Source: CAZLPZ01 sp964607245 (GTDB lineage: Bacteria; Pseudomonadota; Alphaproteobacteria; Micavibrionales; Micavibrionaceae). Taken from it: 64,000 bases of DNA. Where the stretch lies: NCBI GenBank assembly GCA_964607245.1, contig CAZSIB010000007.1:8999-72998 (forward strand), in the 5' to 3' direction. The translations under genes were made by a program, and so were the position numbers. Below are positions 33,873 to 43,236 of this stretch, in pieces. Position 1 is the first letter of the stretch. Every line of letters begins with the position of its first letter. Below the pieces are notes generated by a model, which made no database searches, had not been told where the DNA came from, and worked only from the letters and a program-made list of their open reading frames with translations.

Positions 33873-34870
33873 TGGATCAACTTCGTGTTTTAATTGTTAT
33901 TCCGTGTTTAAATGAAGCGGCTTTTATTGACGCATTAGTACGATTCCTTGTCGCGGATTGTGCCGATATGGATTATCATTTGGTCATTGCGGATGGTGGG
34001 TCGACTGACGGAACGATAAACATTGCCCAAGGCCTGGCGCGTGAATTTCCACGTGTGGATTACATGGATAATCCAAAGAAAATCCAATCTGCGGCGGTGA
34101 ATCGTGTGGTTCAGCTTTATGGTGATGAGGCGGATATCTTGATCCGGCTCGATGCCCATGCGACCTATCCGAAAGGATATTGCAAAACCCTGATGAGCGA
34201 GGCGCAGGACCATGGCGCAGACAGTGTTGTGGTGACCATGCAGGCCCAAGGGCATGGGGCAGTTCAATATACAATCGCGATCGCCCAGAATTCCAAGATT
34301 GGGAATGGCGGATCCGCCCATCGCGGGATGACGGCTCAAAATGGGGAATGGGTAGATCATGGTCATCATGCGCTTATGCGGATCCCCGCTTTCCGCGCAG
34401 TGGGTGGATATGATGAAAATTTTTCACACAATGAAGATGCCGAACTCGATATTCGCCTGACGTGCGCGGGGTATAAAATTTGGCTGACCCGCGCAACGTT
34501 TATGATTTATTATCCGCGTTCCAATTATGCAGCGCTTTTTCGGCAATACATGAATTATGGCGCGGGGCGTGCCCGGACGTTGATGAAACATCGATTACGT
34601 CCCAAAATACGCCAAACATTGCCGATGTTTGTGCTTCCGGCCTTTATAATGGCCTCCTTGGGTATTGTATATCCAGTATTCTTTGTCCCTGTTTGGATGT
34701 GGGTTATCACCTGTCTTTCCTATGGCGTCATCTTGGGGATACAGGCCGGGCAGGGGATTAATTTTCAAATTGGATGGGCCGCGATGGTGATGCATGCGGG
34801 GTGGTCGATTGGCTTTTGGAAGGTCTGCGCCCAGAATACTATCAAAAAAATACGTAAGGACGGATCATGA
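33872..34870 (+). CDS. Glycosyltransferase family 2 protein, ExoA-like
   Basis: A 332-residue GT2 protein with C-terminal membrane helices. The GT-A domain has VLIVIPCLNEAAFIDALV, VIADGGSTDGT, ILIRLDAHATYPKGY (DxD-like) and DENFSHNEDAELDIRL. The last third contains two to three membrane segments (about residues 255-315). This layout matches ExoA of succinoglycan synthesis, which adds a glucose at the inner membrane. Overlaps with neighbours of 1 and 4 bases place it in the second plus-strand block. Confidence 0.88.
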   Translation: MDQLRVLIVIPCLNEAAFIDALVRFLVADCADMDYHLVIADGGSTDGTINIAQGLAREFPRVDYMDNPKKIQSAAVNRVVQLYGDEADILIRLDAHATYPKGYCKTLMSEAQDHGADSVVVTMQAQGHGAVQYTIAIAQNSKIGNGGSAHRGMTAQNGEWVDHGHHALMRIPAFRAVGGYDENFSHNEDAELDIRLTCAGYKIWLTRATFMIYYPRSNYAALFRQYMNYGAGRARTLMKHRLRPKIRQTLPMFVLPAFIMASLGIVYPVFFVPVWMWVITCLSYGVILGIQAGQGINFQIGWAAMVMHAGWSIGFWKVCAQNTIKKIRKDGS

Positions 34871-35838
34871 CCTCTATTGACGTTTCGGTCATCATTGCAG
34901 CCTATAATATAGAAGGTTACATCGCCCGTGCGGTCGGGAGTGCACTGGGTCAAACTGGGGTGCGTATCCAGGTTATCGTTGTGGATGATTGTTCGACAGA
35001 CGCGACGGTTCACGTCCTCTCGACAATCAACGACCCGCGGCTTGAGGTGCTGTGCTTATCTCAAAATAGCGGGCCCAGTGCAGCGCGGAATGCCGGAATC
35101 CGCGCGGCAAAAGGGGAATGGATTGCGGTTCTCGACGGTGATGACGCGATGGCACCCGACCGGATCCATACTCTCCTTCATACGGCGCGCCAAGAAAATG
35201 CCGATATCGTCGTCGATAATTTGATGGTGTTGACTGACGATACGATCGAGAATAGCGGCGTTCAGGGAAGAGAGATGTTTTCAAAAAAGAAACTTGAGAA
35301 AAACAAAATTCTCACCCTGGATCAGTTTATCCGCCATAATCAATCTTTTCTCGGGGGGTATACTTTTGGGTATATGAAACCCATGGTCAGGGTAGCGTTT
35401 TTGAAAAAGCATGGGCTGTCGTATGACCCGATCATTCGTGTCGGTGAAGATTATATGTTCATGGTGTCTGCGCTTGCGCTTGGGGCGCGGTGTGTTGTGG
35501 TTCCGCGTGCGCTTTATAATTACACGGTCCGCAAAGGATCGATCTCGCATCGGCTAATCCCTGCTGACATAAACCGCATCGCTGCGTGTGATGACAAGAT
35601 TATCGCCCAATATGGGGCCTTGTTTTCGGATGCTGCATGGGCGGCGCAGCGGTTGCGGACCAAACGGATCAGGAGCGCCTGCTCCTACATTCAGCTTGTC
35701 GAGGGGATTAAGAAGAGAAATATAGGGGAGTGCCGACAGGCGATTTGCGCGTCGCCCCTTTGTGTGATCGGTTTGTGGCGGCCTGTTGCGGTGCGTATCA
35801 TGCGCTTGATTAAAAAGGGTGTAGGTCATGCCGCGTAA
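34867..35838 (+). CDS. Glycosyltransferase family 2 protein (ExoO/ExoU-like)
   Basis: A 323-residue GT2 enzyme. VSVIIAAYNIEGYIARAV, VVDDCSTDATV and AARNAGIRAAKGEWIAVLDGDD form the GT-A site. GYMKPMVRVAFLKKHG and RVGEDYMFMVSALALGAR are shared with the protein encoded at 28812, so the two are paralogues within the locus. It overlaps the ExoA-like gene by 4 bases and the polymerase gene by 11 bases. Likely adds one residue of the repeat unit. Confidence 0.87.
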   Translation: MTSIDVSVIIAAYNIEGYIARAVGSALGQTGVRIQVIVVDDCSTDATVHVLSTINDPRLEVLCLSQNSGPSAARNAGIRAAKGEWIAVLDGDDAMAPDRIHTLLHTARQENADIVVDNLMVLTDDTIENSGVQGREMFSKKKLEKNKILTLDQFIRHNQSFLGGYTFGYMKPMVRVAFLKKHGLSYDPIIRVGEDYMFMVSALALGARCVVVPRALYNYTVRKGSISHRLIPADINRIAACDDKIIAQYGALFSDAAWAAQRLRTKRIRSACSYIQLVEGIKKRNIGECRQAICASPLCVIGLWRPVAVRIMRLIKKGVGHAA

Positions 35839-37045
35839 TCATCATCTCGATACAATACCGAGTTTTTCATCGCGCTATAGCCTAGGCCTTGTTGCCGTCA
35901 CAATGCTGTTGCTGGCATATTCGATACTCTTCAAGATGCTGCCAATTTTGATCTTCTTGATGATTTGGTTTGCGCATATCGCGTATCACCCGCGCGCGGT
36001 TTTTACGCCCAAATGGCGGGATATGATCGTGTTATTTCTCCCTTTACTTGCGCTCTCTTCTGCGCTCTGGTCGCCCTTTCCAGCAGGGACGGCTTATGCG
36101 GGTCTAGAATACATCGCGATGGTGTTTTGCGCGATCATCTGCGCCCGGTTTATTGAGATGAAAGGATTTCTTTTGGGGCTCTCGGCAGGGGGGATGGCTG
36201 TTGTGTGGATTGCGATTTTAAGTGGGCAATACACGATCGATTATATCAGCGGCGAAAGATCCTTAGTTGGTTATTTTGGATCAAAAAATATTACGGGACT
36301 ATTGTCTGAAATCACGATCATCGCAGCGATTTTTGTTTTTCTGATGCGCGGTGTGTCATGGTGGGAAAAAATAGTCCTTGGAATTATTCCTTGTGGGCTT
36401 GGATTTACAGGGTTATGGCTCAGCCATTCGGTGTCTTCTGGACTTTCGTTATGCGTAGCTTTGTTGGTGATGGGATGTATCTGGGCGTTTGTGCGGTGCC
36501 CACGGGAGATGCGTCAATTTTTACTTATTTTTATGGCGCTTTTTGGCGTGACCGCGAGTTTGTTTGCGGCAGGGTTGATGCCCGAGGGATACGGGGCGTT
36601 ATTTGAGATTCTCGGGAAAAATCCGAATCTCACAGGCCGGACGTATCTTTGGGCCGAAGGGATAAAAATCGTGCGCGAAAATCCAATATTCGGGCATGGG
36701 TATCAGGCCTTTTGGCAACCGGGTGTGGCGGCAGCCGAACAATACTGGAAAGAATTTGGGATCGACAATAAAAGAGGATTTCACTTCCACAACATCTTTA
36801 TCCAAACCGGGGTTGATTTGGGGATCGTTGGCGTTGTCGCTGTGATTGGCCTTCTTCTGTTCGGGTGGGTGCGTGGCATTCATGCGGCAATAACAAACGA
36901 TAAGAATATAGAATATATTGCAATCGCCGTTTTTATGGCGATGTTCACAACGCGCGCCTTTGTCGAGGTGGATTGGTTAGGGCCGTTTGGTGCCGCCACA
37001 TTCATCTTTTTCTATCTTTTATCATGCGCGTATAAAAGACTCTAA
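35828..37045 (+). CDS. O-antigen ligase/polymerase family protein (Wzy/ExoQ-like)
   Basis: A 405-residue protein with about ten to eleven membrane segments. The large periplasmic loop carries the family core: NPNLTGRTYLWAEGIKIVRENPIFGHGYQAF near residues 265-295, and HFHNIFIQTGVDLGIVGVVAVIGL. In a Wzx/Wzy locus this is most likely the polymerase that joins repeat units in the periplasm, though WaaL ligases share the domain. It is last in the second plus-strand block and converges on a small secreted-protein gene with a 4-base overlap. Confidence 0.88.
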   Translation: MPRNHHLDTIPSFSSRYSLGLVAVTMLLLAYSILFKMLPILIFLMIWFAHIAYHPRAVFTPKWRDMIVLFLPLLALSSALWSPFPAGTAYAGLEYIAMVFCAIICARFIEMKGFLLGLSAGGMAVVWIAILSGQYTIDYISGERSLVGYFGSKNITGLLSEITIIAAIFVFLMRGVSWWEKIVLGIIPCGLGFTGLWLSHSVSSGLSLCVALLVMGCIWAFVRCPREMRQFLLIFMALFGVTASLFAAGLMPEGYGALFEILGKNPNLTGRTYLWAEGIKIVRENPIFGHGYQAFWQPGVAAAEQYWKEFGIDNKRGFHFHNIFIQTGVDLGIVGVVAVIGLLLFGWVRGIHAAITNDKNIEYIAIAVFMAMFTTRAFVEVDWLGPFGAATFIFFYLLSCAYKRL

Positions 37046-37422
37046 TATTGCCGTCGCTCATCGAAACGGAACGGGTCTGCGCTGCTGGGCGCAGATGTCA
37101 GGGATTCGCGTTCCGTGCAAAGTGATTTTGTTTTTGCCGCGTCCCGCAGACAGGCCCCACGATCATCATAGGTACAGACCGCAACCCGACCTGAATCAAT
37201 GACGCAATAGGGGCGTTCTCCAGAACGAAAGAAATCTGCCTCTGGGTTAATTCCACAATACATTTCGGGGCTTTGGCCCGCCTGACGACAGGATTCGATG
37301 TCATCGTAAACGCATTCTGGCGATCCACCGGAAGAAAAAGTACAAAATGGCGCAGCATGAGATAAAGATGGAAACAAGAAAAAAGAAAATGCGCCAAGGG
37401 TGATTGTAAACCGTCTGAACAT
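37042..37422 (-). CDS. Small secreted cysteine-rich protein, duplicated DUF3551-like motif
   Basis: A 126-residue protein with a Sec signal (cleavage probably after SHA, residue 23). The mature part has two copies of one motif: PFCTFSSGGSPECVYDDIESC followed by YCG, and PYCVIDSGRVAVCTYDDRGAC followed by LC. Each copy thus has four cysteines. This pattern resembles DUF3551, a small periplasmic family of alphaproteobacteria that normally has one copy. The gene lies 1 base from the Wza-type stop and is probably co-transcribed with it. Function unknown. Confidence 0.72.
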   Translation of the reverse strand: MFRRFTITLGAFSFFLFPSLSHAAPFCTFSSGGSPECVYDDIESCRQAGQSPEMYCGINPEADFFRSGERPYCVIDSGRVAVCTYDDRGACLRDAAKTKSLCTERESLTSAPSSADPFRFDERRQY

Positions 37423-37423
37423 C

Positions 37424-38143
37424 TTAATTATTGAGGGAATAACTTGCCCCGATGGTGGGGTTCACGTATTGCTGAATATACTGCTGATATTCGCGGTAGA
37501 GTAAGGCGTTGCCCGTTTTGGGAACATGCACAACGTCATACGGAGCCAGCCGCACATCATAGCGCATGGGATCGCCGCCTTGAGTTGCAGCATCATAATT
37601 CGCAAGGAATGCGTGGCTTTCGTTGCTGAGACCCCGCCGAATAATCAATATTTTATCGGGCGTGCCGGAATTGCGGATTCCTCCCGCTCGGGCGATGATC
37701 TGGGTGAGTGTTGGGGCCTGGCCAACGGTGATGAATTCGCCGGGGGTCACAACCTCGCCGCTCACATAAACGCGGATGGGGGCAAAAGATTTGACAACCG
37801 TGGTCATGCGCGGATCGCGGAGTTCAGATTTATACGCGTCATGTAAATCGGCGTTCACCTGGTCAACTGTACGGTTATAAGCCGCGATATTCTGCGCAAG
37901 CTTGGTTGAAATCATCCCGTCCGGGCGGATTGTCACGGTTTCATCAAGTTCAGGGTTCATGTAAAACTTGATGTCCAGAACATCGCCGATTTGCAGGCGA
38001 TAATCCGGGAGGCCTTGGGCTGCTGGCATTTCAGGCGTTGTTCCCGTGGGGGCCAGCGGAATTGCGCCATAATTTGGTCCTGCGCAGGCCGCAAGGCCGC
38101 ACAGCGCCAAACACGTGAGGATCGACCGCATCCGGAACAACAT
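37424..38143 (-). CDS. Polysaccharide export outer-membrane lipoprotein (Wza-like)
   Basis: A 239-residue exporter with a lipoprotein signal ending in LAAC. The Poly_export domain begins at DYRLQIGDVLDIKFYMNPEL with TIRPDGMISTKLA next, and an SLBB-like block follows (IRVYVSGEVVTPGEF). The C-terminal helix region is short. Wza-type proteins form the outer-membrane channel for capsule or exopolysaccharide. Two ATGs are possible (38143 and 38131), both before the lipobox. Divergent from the phosphomannomutase gene. Confidence 0.9.
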   Translation of the reverse strand: MLFRMRSILTCLALCGLAACAGPNYGAIPLAPTGTTPEMPAAQGLPDYRLQIGDVLDIKFYMNPELDETVTIRPDGMISTKLAQNIAAYNRTVDQVNADLHDAYKSELRDPRMTTVVKSFAPIRVYVSGEVVTPGEFITVGQAPTLTQIIARAGGIRNSGTPDKILIIRRGLSNESHAFLANYDAATQGGDPMRYDVRLAPYDVVHVPKTGNALLYREYQQYIQQYVNPTIGASYSLNN

Positions 38144-38243
38144 CTCTTTCAAACGCCCTCTGGCACAAATAAAACAAGCGATAGGTCCGTATCATGACAA
38201 AAATGGCCATGAAATCAACAAAAATCGTGATAGGTAAATAAGT

Positions 38244-38272
38244 TTGAGTTTTGGCAGTATTTTGGCTATAAA
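38244..38272 (+). promoter_or_regulatory. Sigma70-type promoter of the phosphohexomutase gene
   Basis: TTGAGT at 38244-38249 and TATAAA at 38267-38272 are separated by 17 bases. The ATG follows about 33 bases downstream of the -10, with AAGGAAA as ribosome site. This is one of the best promoter matches in the window. Confidence 0.6.
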
Positions 38273-38305
38273 CTCATACGGATTTTTAAAAAGGAAACCC
38301 CCGCG

Positions 38306-39820
38306 ATGGCTTCTGTACCCACTCAAAAATTAACAGCAAACACCGAAGAATTTGAACGTGGGGTCATGATTGACCCGTTTGGGTTCCGCGAATATGACGC
38401 GCGCTGGCTTTATCCAGAACAGATTAACAAGCGCGGAGTGATTGAACTGGGGCGCGCGATTGGAACGATGGTGCATGCCCGCGGTCTTTCGCCGCAAAGA
38501 ATTGTCGTAGGGCATGATTATAGGTCCTATTCCGCGGATATTAAACATGCGCTCGCGATCGGGTTGATGTCGTCAGGGTGTCAGGTTGTCGATATTGGCC
38601 TCGCCTTGTCGCCGGTCGCCTATTTTGCGCAATTTGCGCTCGACTGCCCGGCAGTCGCGATGGTGACAGCCAGCCACAATGACAATGGATGGACGGGCAT
38701 AAAAATGGGAGTCAATCGTCCCATGACCTTTGGGCCAGATGACATTGCAGAACTAAAAGATATCGCGCTCAATAGTAAGGGTGTGGATCGTCCCGGTGGA
38801 TCCTATACATATGTACCAGATTTAAAAACGCGGTATATGGCGGATTTAACCAAAGACGGGCCGCTGACCCGAAAATTAAAAGTGGTTGTCGCCTGCGGGA
38901 ATGGCACGGCCGGTGCCTATGCCCCGGACGTTTTGCGGACGATGGGATGCGATGTTGTGGAACTGGATTGCACGCTCGATTACACATTCCCCCGCTATAA
39001 CCCCAATCCTGAAGATATGGCGATGTTGCATACGCTGGCGGATCAGGTGCGCGCGGCGGGCGCGGATATCGGCTTTGCCTTTGATGGTGATGGCGACCGA
39101 TGCGGCGTTGTGGATCATACTGGGGCCGAAATTTTCGCCGATAAGATCGGTGTCTTACTGGCCCGTGATTTCGCAACGCAATACAAGAACCCGACCTTTG
39201 TCGTCGATGTGAAATCAACGGGGCTTTATCATACCGACCCCGTTTTAAAGGAACGCGGGGTTAAGGCCGATTACTGGAAGACTGGCCATTCTTATATCAA
39301 GCGGCGCGTCAATGAAATCCGTGCGCTCGCTGGCTTTGAAAAAAGCGGTCACTTCTTTTTTAACGCGCCGATTGGCCGCGGCTATGATGACGCGTTGCTG
39401 TCTGCAATTTCTGTCTGCCGGATGCTGGATCGTCATCCAGCCCAGACATTGGCCCAGATGAAAGACAGTTTGCCCGTCACATGGCTATCTCCCACTATGT
39501 CGCCCTTTTGCCCCGAAGATAAGAAATACAAAATTGTGGATGACGTCACTGCGATGATCCGCGGGATGCACGAAAAACAAGAAAAAATCTTGGGTCAACA
39601 TATCGTCGATATCATCACCGTGAATGGCGTTCGCTTTACCCTCGCCGATGGAACATGGGGCCTTTTGCGGGCGTCTAGTAACAAACCCGGATTGATTATT
39701 GTCGTTGAAAGCCCTATCTCAGAAAATCTGATGCACGATATGTTCGAATTCATCGACGGCATTTTACAAAAATGCCCAGATGTCGGACAATATGATCAAA
39801 AATTGAAACGCGCCGCGTAA
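38306..39820 (+). CDS. Phosphomannomutase/phosphoglucomutase
   Basis: Interconverts hexose-6- and hexose-1-phosphates for sugar-nucleotide synthesis. The 504-residue alpha-D-phosphohexomutase has the phosphoserine loop TASHNDNGW with Ser123, the metal-binding loop DGDGDRCG near residue 258, the sugar-specificity loop GFEKSGHFFF and a C-terminal phosphate-binding region (VRFTLADGTWGLLRASSNKPGL). It is the AlgC/ManB type. It supplies glucose-1-phosphate for GalU and/or mannose-1-phosphate, and closes the exopolysaccharide region. Confidence 0.94.
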   Translation: MASVPTQKLTANTEEFERGVMIDPFGFREYDARWLYPEQINKRGVIELGRAIGTMVHARGLSPQRIVVGHDYRSYSADIKHALAIGLMSSGCQVVDIGLALSPVAYFAQFALDCPAVAMVTASHNDNGWTGIKMGVNRPMTFGPDDIAELKDIALNSKGVDRPGGSYTYVPDLKTRYMADLTKDGPLTRKLKVVVACGNGTAGAYAPDVLRTMGCDVVELDCTLDYTFPRYNPNPEDMAMLHTLADQVRAAGADIGFAFDGDGDRCGVVDHTGAEIFADKIGVLLARDFATQYKNPTFVVDVKSTGLYHTDPVLKERGVKADYWKTGHSYIKRRVNEIRALAGFEKSGHFFFNAPIGRGYDDALLSAISVCRMLDRHPAQTLAQMKDSLPVTWLSPTMSPFCPEDKKYKIVDDVTAMIRGMHEKQEKILGQHIVDIITVNGVRFTLADGTWGLLRASSNKPGLIIVVESPISENLMHDMFEFIDGILQKCPDVGQYDQKLKRAA

Positions 39821-39842
39821 AAACGATTTTGGAGTATGTCTG

Positions 39843-40520
39843 ATGGATACGAAACCGCTTCCCCCACATGATGGATCTGTGCCGCATCGATCCGGGTGGA
39901 TGGCGCGCTTGCGCAATTATTTCTTGACAGGGATTTTGGTCTCGGCGCCGATTGTCCTCACCATCTATGTGACCTTGCTGTTCTTGAATTTTGTGGATTC
40001 CCGCGTCGCGCGGTTGTTACCGGATGGATTGTATCCGGAGGATGGGATCCCCGGCTTTGGCTTGATCGTGGGCGTGTCCTTTTTCATCCTTGTGGGCTGG
40101 TTTGCCAAGAACTTTATGGGGCGACTGGTCATCCAAATTTCGGAATCTGTTGTTGAACGGATGCCAATTGTGCGCACGATCTACAGCGCGTTTAAACAAA
40201 TGTTCGAAATGGTGATGGGGCAACAAGCTCAGGCTTTTCGGGAGGCGGTACTTGTTGAATTTCCAAAGGAAAATTCCTGGGCGCTGGGGTTCGTGACGGG
40301 GACAACGCAAGGCGAAATTCAAAACAGAACCCATGATACGGTGATTAACGTGTTTGTCCCGACGACCCCCAACCCGACATCTGGTTTTCTTATTTTTGTT
40401 CCTGAAGGTAAATTGATCCGTTTGGATATGCCCGTCGATGACGCGTTAAAGATGGTGATTTCGGGCGGAATTATTACGCCGCCAGATCGTCGGCACACAA
40501 AACTGGTGACGATGCCGTAA
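39843..40520 (+). CDS. DUF502 family membrane protein
   Basis: A 225-residue protein with two membrane helices (about residues 25-48 and 72-92). It shows the DUF502 pattern: LRNYFLTGILVSAPIVLTIYV, the GFGLIVG turn, then a cytoplasmic part with VERMPIVRTIYSAFKQ and a beta-rich C-terminus (TTPNPTSGFLIFVPEGKLI). The family is widespread in alphaproteobacteria and its role is not settled. It lies 22 bases after the phosphohexomutase gene on the same strand and converges on recG. Confidence 0.9.
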   Translation: MDTKPLPPHDGSVPHRSGWMARLRNYFLTGILVSAPIVLTIYVTLLFLNFVDSRVARLLPDGLYPEDGIPGFGLIVGVSFFILVGWFAKNFMGRLVIQISESVVERMPIVRTIYSAFKQMFEMVMGQQAQAFREAVLVEFPKENSWALGFVTGTTQGEIQNRTHDTVINVFVPTTPNPTSGFLIFVPEGKLIRLDMPVDDALKMVISGGIITPPDRRHTKLVTMP

Positions 40521-40523
40521 GGT

Positions 40524-42638
40524 TTATCCCGCCTGTAATAATTTAATCGCCTGATCACGTTCGAACAAATAAAGTAAATGCCGTAACGCTTGCCCACGCG
40601 GGGTCTGAAGTTTGGGGTCTTTATCGATGATCAGGCGCGCGTCATCTCGCGCCATATCCAGAAGGGTGCTATGCTGCGCCAGATCCGCCAAACGCCCCTC
40701 GAGAAGGCCGCTTTGCTGGGTGCCCAGAATATCACCCGGACCGCGTAAGGTCAGATCTTTTTCTGCGATCAAAAATCCATCTTCTGTGTCGCGCATGATT
40801 TTTAAACGTTCTTGTGCGACCTTGCCGCAATCAGGATGGTACAGCAGAAAACAATATGATTTTTCGTGCCCGCGTCCCACGCGTCCCCGTAATTGATGCA
40901 GTTGAGAAAGCCCAAATCGTTCGGCATGTTCAATCACCATACAGGTCGCATTGGGGACATTCACCCCCACCTCAATCACCGTTGTCGCGACCAGGATATG
41001 AATTTGACCGCTTGCAAAACGCCGCATCACATCGTCTTTTTCCGATGATTTCATTCGGCCATGGATTAACCCGACGACACCCGGCCCAAAGCGATTTTTC
41101 AACATCTCGTATCGATCTGTCGCCGCCGTCAGGTCCAGCATTTCCGATTCCTCGACCAGGGGGCAGACCCAATACACCTGTGTTCCGCTTGTGATTTGTT
41201 TTGCAAGTCCCTCGATGAGTTCGGGGTAGCGGAGCAGGGGGATGAGACGCGTATCGACCGTCTGGCGCCCCGGCGGCTTTTCGTTAATGGCCGATAAGTC
41301 CAAATCGCCAAAAGCAGTGAGGGCTAATGTGCGCGGAATCGGCGTTGCCGTCATGACCAGCATATCCGGCGCGATCCCTTTGCGCGTCAAGGTAAAACGT
41401 TGGTGCACGCCAAACCGATGTTGTTCATCAATCACCACCATGCCCAAATCATGAAAATCGACGGTATCCTGGAATAGTGCATGCGTACCGATGATGATTT
41501 TAGCCGACCCATCTTGAATGCGGCTCAGGATTTTTTCGCGTTCGGGCCCCTTGTGCCGGCCTGTTAACACCTCAACACCGATTCCCATTTTTGAAAAAAG
41601 GTCGCGGAAGGTGGCGGCGTGTTGCTGAGCCAGAATTTCTGTGGGCACCATAATCGCTGCCTGGACCCCTGAGGCAACGGCATTGAGCATGGCGAGCGCC
41701 GCGACAATCGTTTTTCCCGATCCCACATCGCCCTGAAGCAAACGCATCATCCGCGTGGGTGCCGCCATGTCGGCGTCAATATCATCAAGGGCCCGGCGCT
41801 GTGCACTGGTCAAACGAAAGGGTAACAGCGCCAGAAATTTTTCTCGGATCGCGGCTTGTAACGGGAAGGCCCGACCCTTGAGGCCACGTTCGCGTTCTCG
41901 CATCAAATAAAGGGCAAGTTGCCCGGCCAGAAGTTCATCATAGGCCAGACGCCGCCGATGAGTGGATTGGGGCGAAAGGTCTTCTGGGCCGGTCAGGTGG
42001 TGTAACCGTGAAAGCGCATCCGAAAACCGGGGCCATTTTTCCCGGGCCAGTAATGCCTCGTCCTGCCATTCGGACAAGATAGGCACGGTTTTTAACGCGG
42101 CCGCCGTAAATTTGCCGATCATCCGGTTGGTAATGCCAGCGGTTAAAGGGTAAACCGATTCAAACGGATGCGCCTCAACAGAATCGGTCAGTTTTTCGGG
42201 ATGCGCCATTTGCCATTTCCCCGCAAAACGTTCGAGCTTGCCGCAGACCGTGACCGATCCATTCACCGGATATTGGGTTTCAAGATAATTCCCGCGGACG
42301 TTAAAGAACACCAGATCGACATACCCCACCCCGTCACCTGCGATAATTTTATAGGGCAGATTGGACCGTTTATTCGGCCGGTGTTCGATAATATCGACCG
42401 TGATCGTCGCAATCCGACCTTCTATCGCGTGGTGCAAATCGGGCCGATAGGTATGGTCAATCACATCGATCGGGGCGTGAAAAAGCAAATCAACCACGCG
42501 CCCGCCGTGTAAATGTTTCGTAAGCAGCCCCGATAATTTCTCGCCCACACCCGGCAGGGTCGCAAGCGGCCGAAACAGCGGGTCCAGCGCAAACGGACGG
42601 GCAGGAGCGCCGGAAACAGGGGGATGGAAGTTCGTCAT
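40524..42638 (-). CDS. recG: ATP-dependent DNA helicase RecG
   Basis: Remodels stalled replication forks and Holliday junctions. The 704-residue SF2 helicase has the N-terminal wedge/OB domain, Walker A as LLQGDVGSGKTIVAA, the DEAH-type box VIDEQHRFGVHQR, motif III TATPIPRTLA, motif VI HQLRGRVGRG, and the C-terminal TRG-like region. The ATG at 42638 is chosen over an upstream TTG at 42665, which would overlap the divergent sdhE. Only 20 bases separate the two starts, so promoter elements of each gene must lie within the coding region of the other. Confidence 0.96.
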   Translation of the reverse strand: MTNFHPPVSGAPARPFALDPLFRPLATLPGVGEKLSGLLTKHLHGGRVVDLLFHAPIDVIDHTYRPDLHHAIEGRIATITVDIIEHRPNKRSNLPYKIIAGDGVGYVDLVFFNVRGNYLETQYPVNGSVTVCGKLERFAGKWQMAHPEKLTDSVEAHPFESVYPLTAGITNRMIGKFTAAALKTVPILSEWQDEALLAREKWPRFSDALSRLHHLTGPEDLSPQSTHRRRLAYDELLAGQLALYLMRERERGLKGRAFPLQAAIREKFLALLPFRLTSAQRRALDDIDADMAAPTRMMRLLQGDVGSGKTIVAALAMLNAVASGVQAAIMVPTEILAQQHAATFRDLFSKMGIGVEVLTGRHKGPEREKILSRIQDGSAKIIIGTHALFQDTVDFHDLGMVVIDEQHRFGVHQRFTLTRKGIAPDMLVMTATPIPRTLALTAFGDLDLSAINEKPPGRQTVDTRLIPLLRYPELIEGLAKQITSGTQVYWVCPLVEESEMLDLTAATDRYEMLKNRFGPGVVGLIHGRMKSSEKDDVMRRFASGQIHILVATTVIEVGVNVPNATCMVIEHAERFGLSQLHQLRGRVGRGHEKSYCFLLYHPDCGKVAQERLKIMRDTEDGFLIAEKDLTLRGPGDILGTQQSGLLEGRLADLAQHSTLLDMARDDARLIIDKDPKLQTPRGQALRHLLYLFERDQAIKLLQAG

Positions 42639-42658
42639 AAAGGGATTATAATCAGAAA

Positions 42659-42925
42659 ATGACAACCCTAACAGATCAGCAAAAACGCCTTATTTTCCGG
42701 TCGTGGCACCGCGGCACGCGCGAGATGGATATTCTCATGGGCAATTTTGCGGACCGGGTCGTGCCGGGCCTGACCCCCGCTCAAATCGATGAGTATGAAC
42801 GCCTGCTGGATTGCCCGGACCCCGATCTCTATGATTGGTATACGGGAAAAGTGGCCGTGCCGGCGGATGCCGACACATCGGTCTTGCGGGCGTTTTTGGG
42901 CTTTCGCCTGGCGGCGGCGGGTTAA
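42659..42925 (+). CDS. sdhE: FAD assembly factor SdhE
   Basis: Promotes covalent attachment of FAD to the flavoprotein subunit of succinate dehydrogenase. The 88-residue protein has the signature RGTREMD (RGxxE) near residue 19, followed by LMGNFAD and a C-terminal DPDLYDWYTG block. Divergent from recG, an arrangement also seen in other alphaproteobacteria. No sdh genes are in the window. Confidence 0.94.
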   Translation: MTTLTDQQKRLIFRSWHRGTREMDILMGNFADRVVPGLTPAQIDEYERLLDCPDPDLYDWYTGKVAVPADADTSVLRAFLGFRLAAAG

Positions 42926-42952
42926 GAAAGAGGTTCTCGATAAAACCTAGAG

Positions 42953-43195
42953 CTATATATCAAACTCTCTCACAGGGCGGACGCGCGATTTTAGGTAATC
43001 GTTGCTAAGATAATCATCTTCACGAGCAAGTTTGAGGGCACCAATACCTCGCATAGCATCACGTTCAAACATAGTCGCTTCGCGGAAAGCTCCAGCGGCA
43101 TGCCCTAAAATAGGCTTGTTCCTAAGGGTATATCCGATATCCTTTCGGTCGCCACAAAGATCATGCGGCAAAGCAGCAAGGGCTTTCCCGGTCAT
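42953..43195 (-). CDS. Small hypothetical protein
   Basis: An open frame of 80 codons with ATG start in the 361-base gap between sdhE and gltA. The product is polar, starting MTGKALAALPHDLCGDRKD and ending with a charged segment. Base composition is lower in GC than neighbouring genes, similar to the unknown genes at 48479 and 54508. There is no good ribosome site and I recognise no family. It may be a real gene, a remnant, or chance. The rest of the gap holds a REP-like element at 43237-43275. Confidence 0.35.
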   Translation of the reverse strand: MTGKALAALPHDLCGDRKDIGYTLRNKPILGHAAGAFREATMFERDAMRGIGALKLAREDDYLSNDYLKSRVRPVREFDI

Positions 43196-43236
43196 TACAG
43201 AGATACCCGCGTAGATCGCTTTCGATGGGGTTACAA

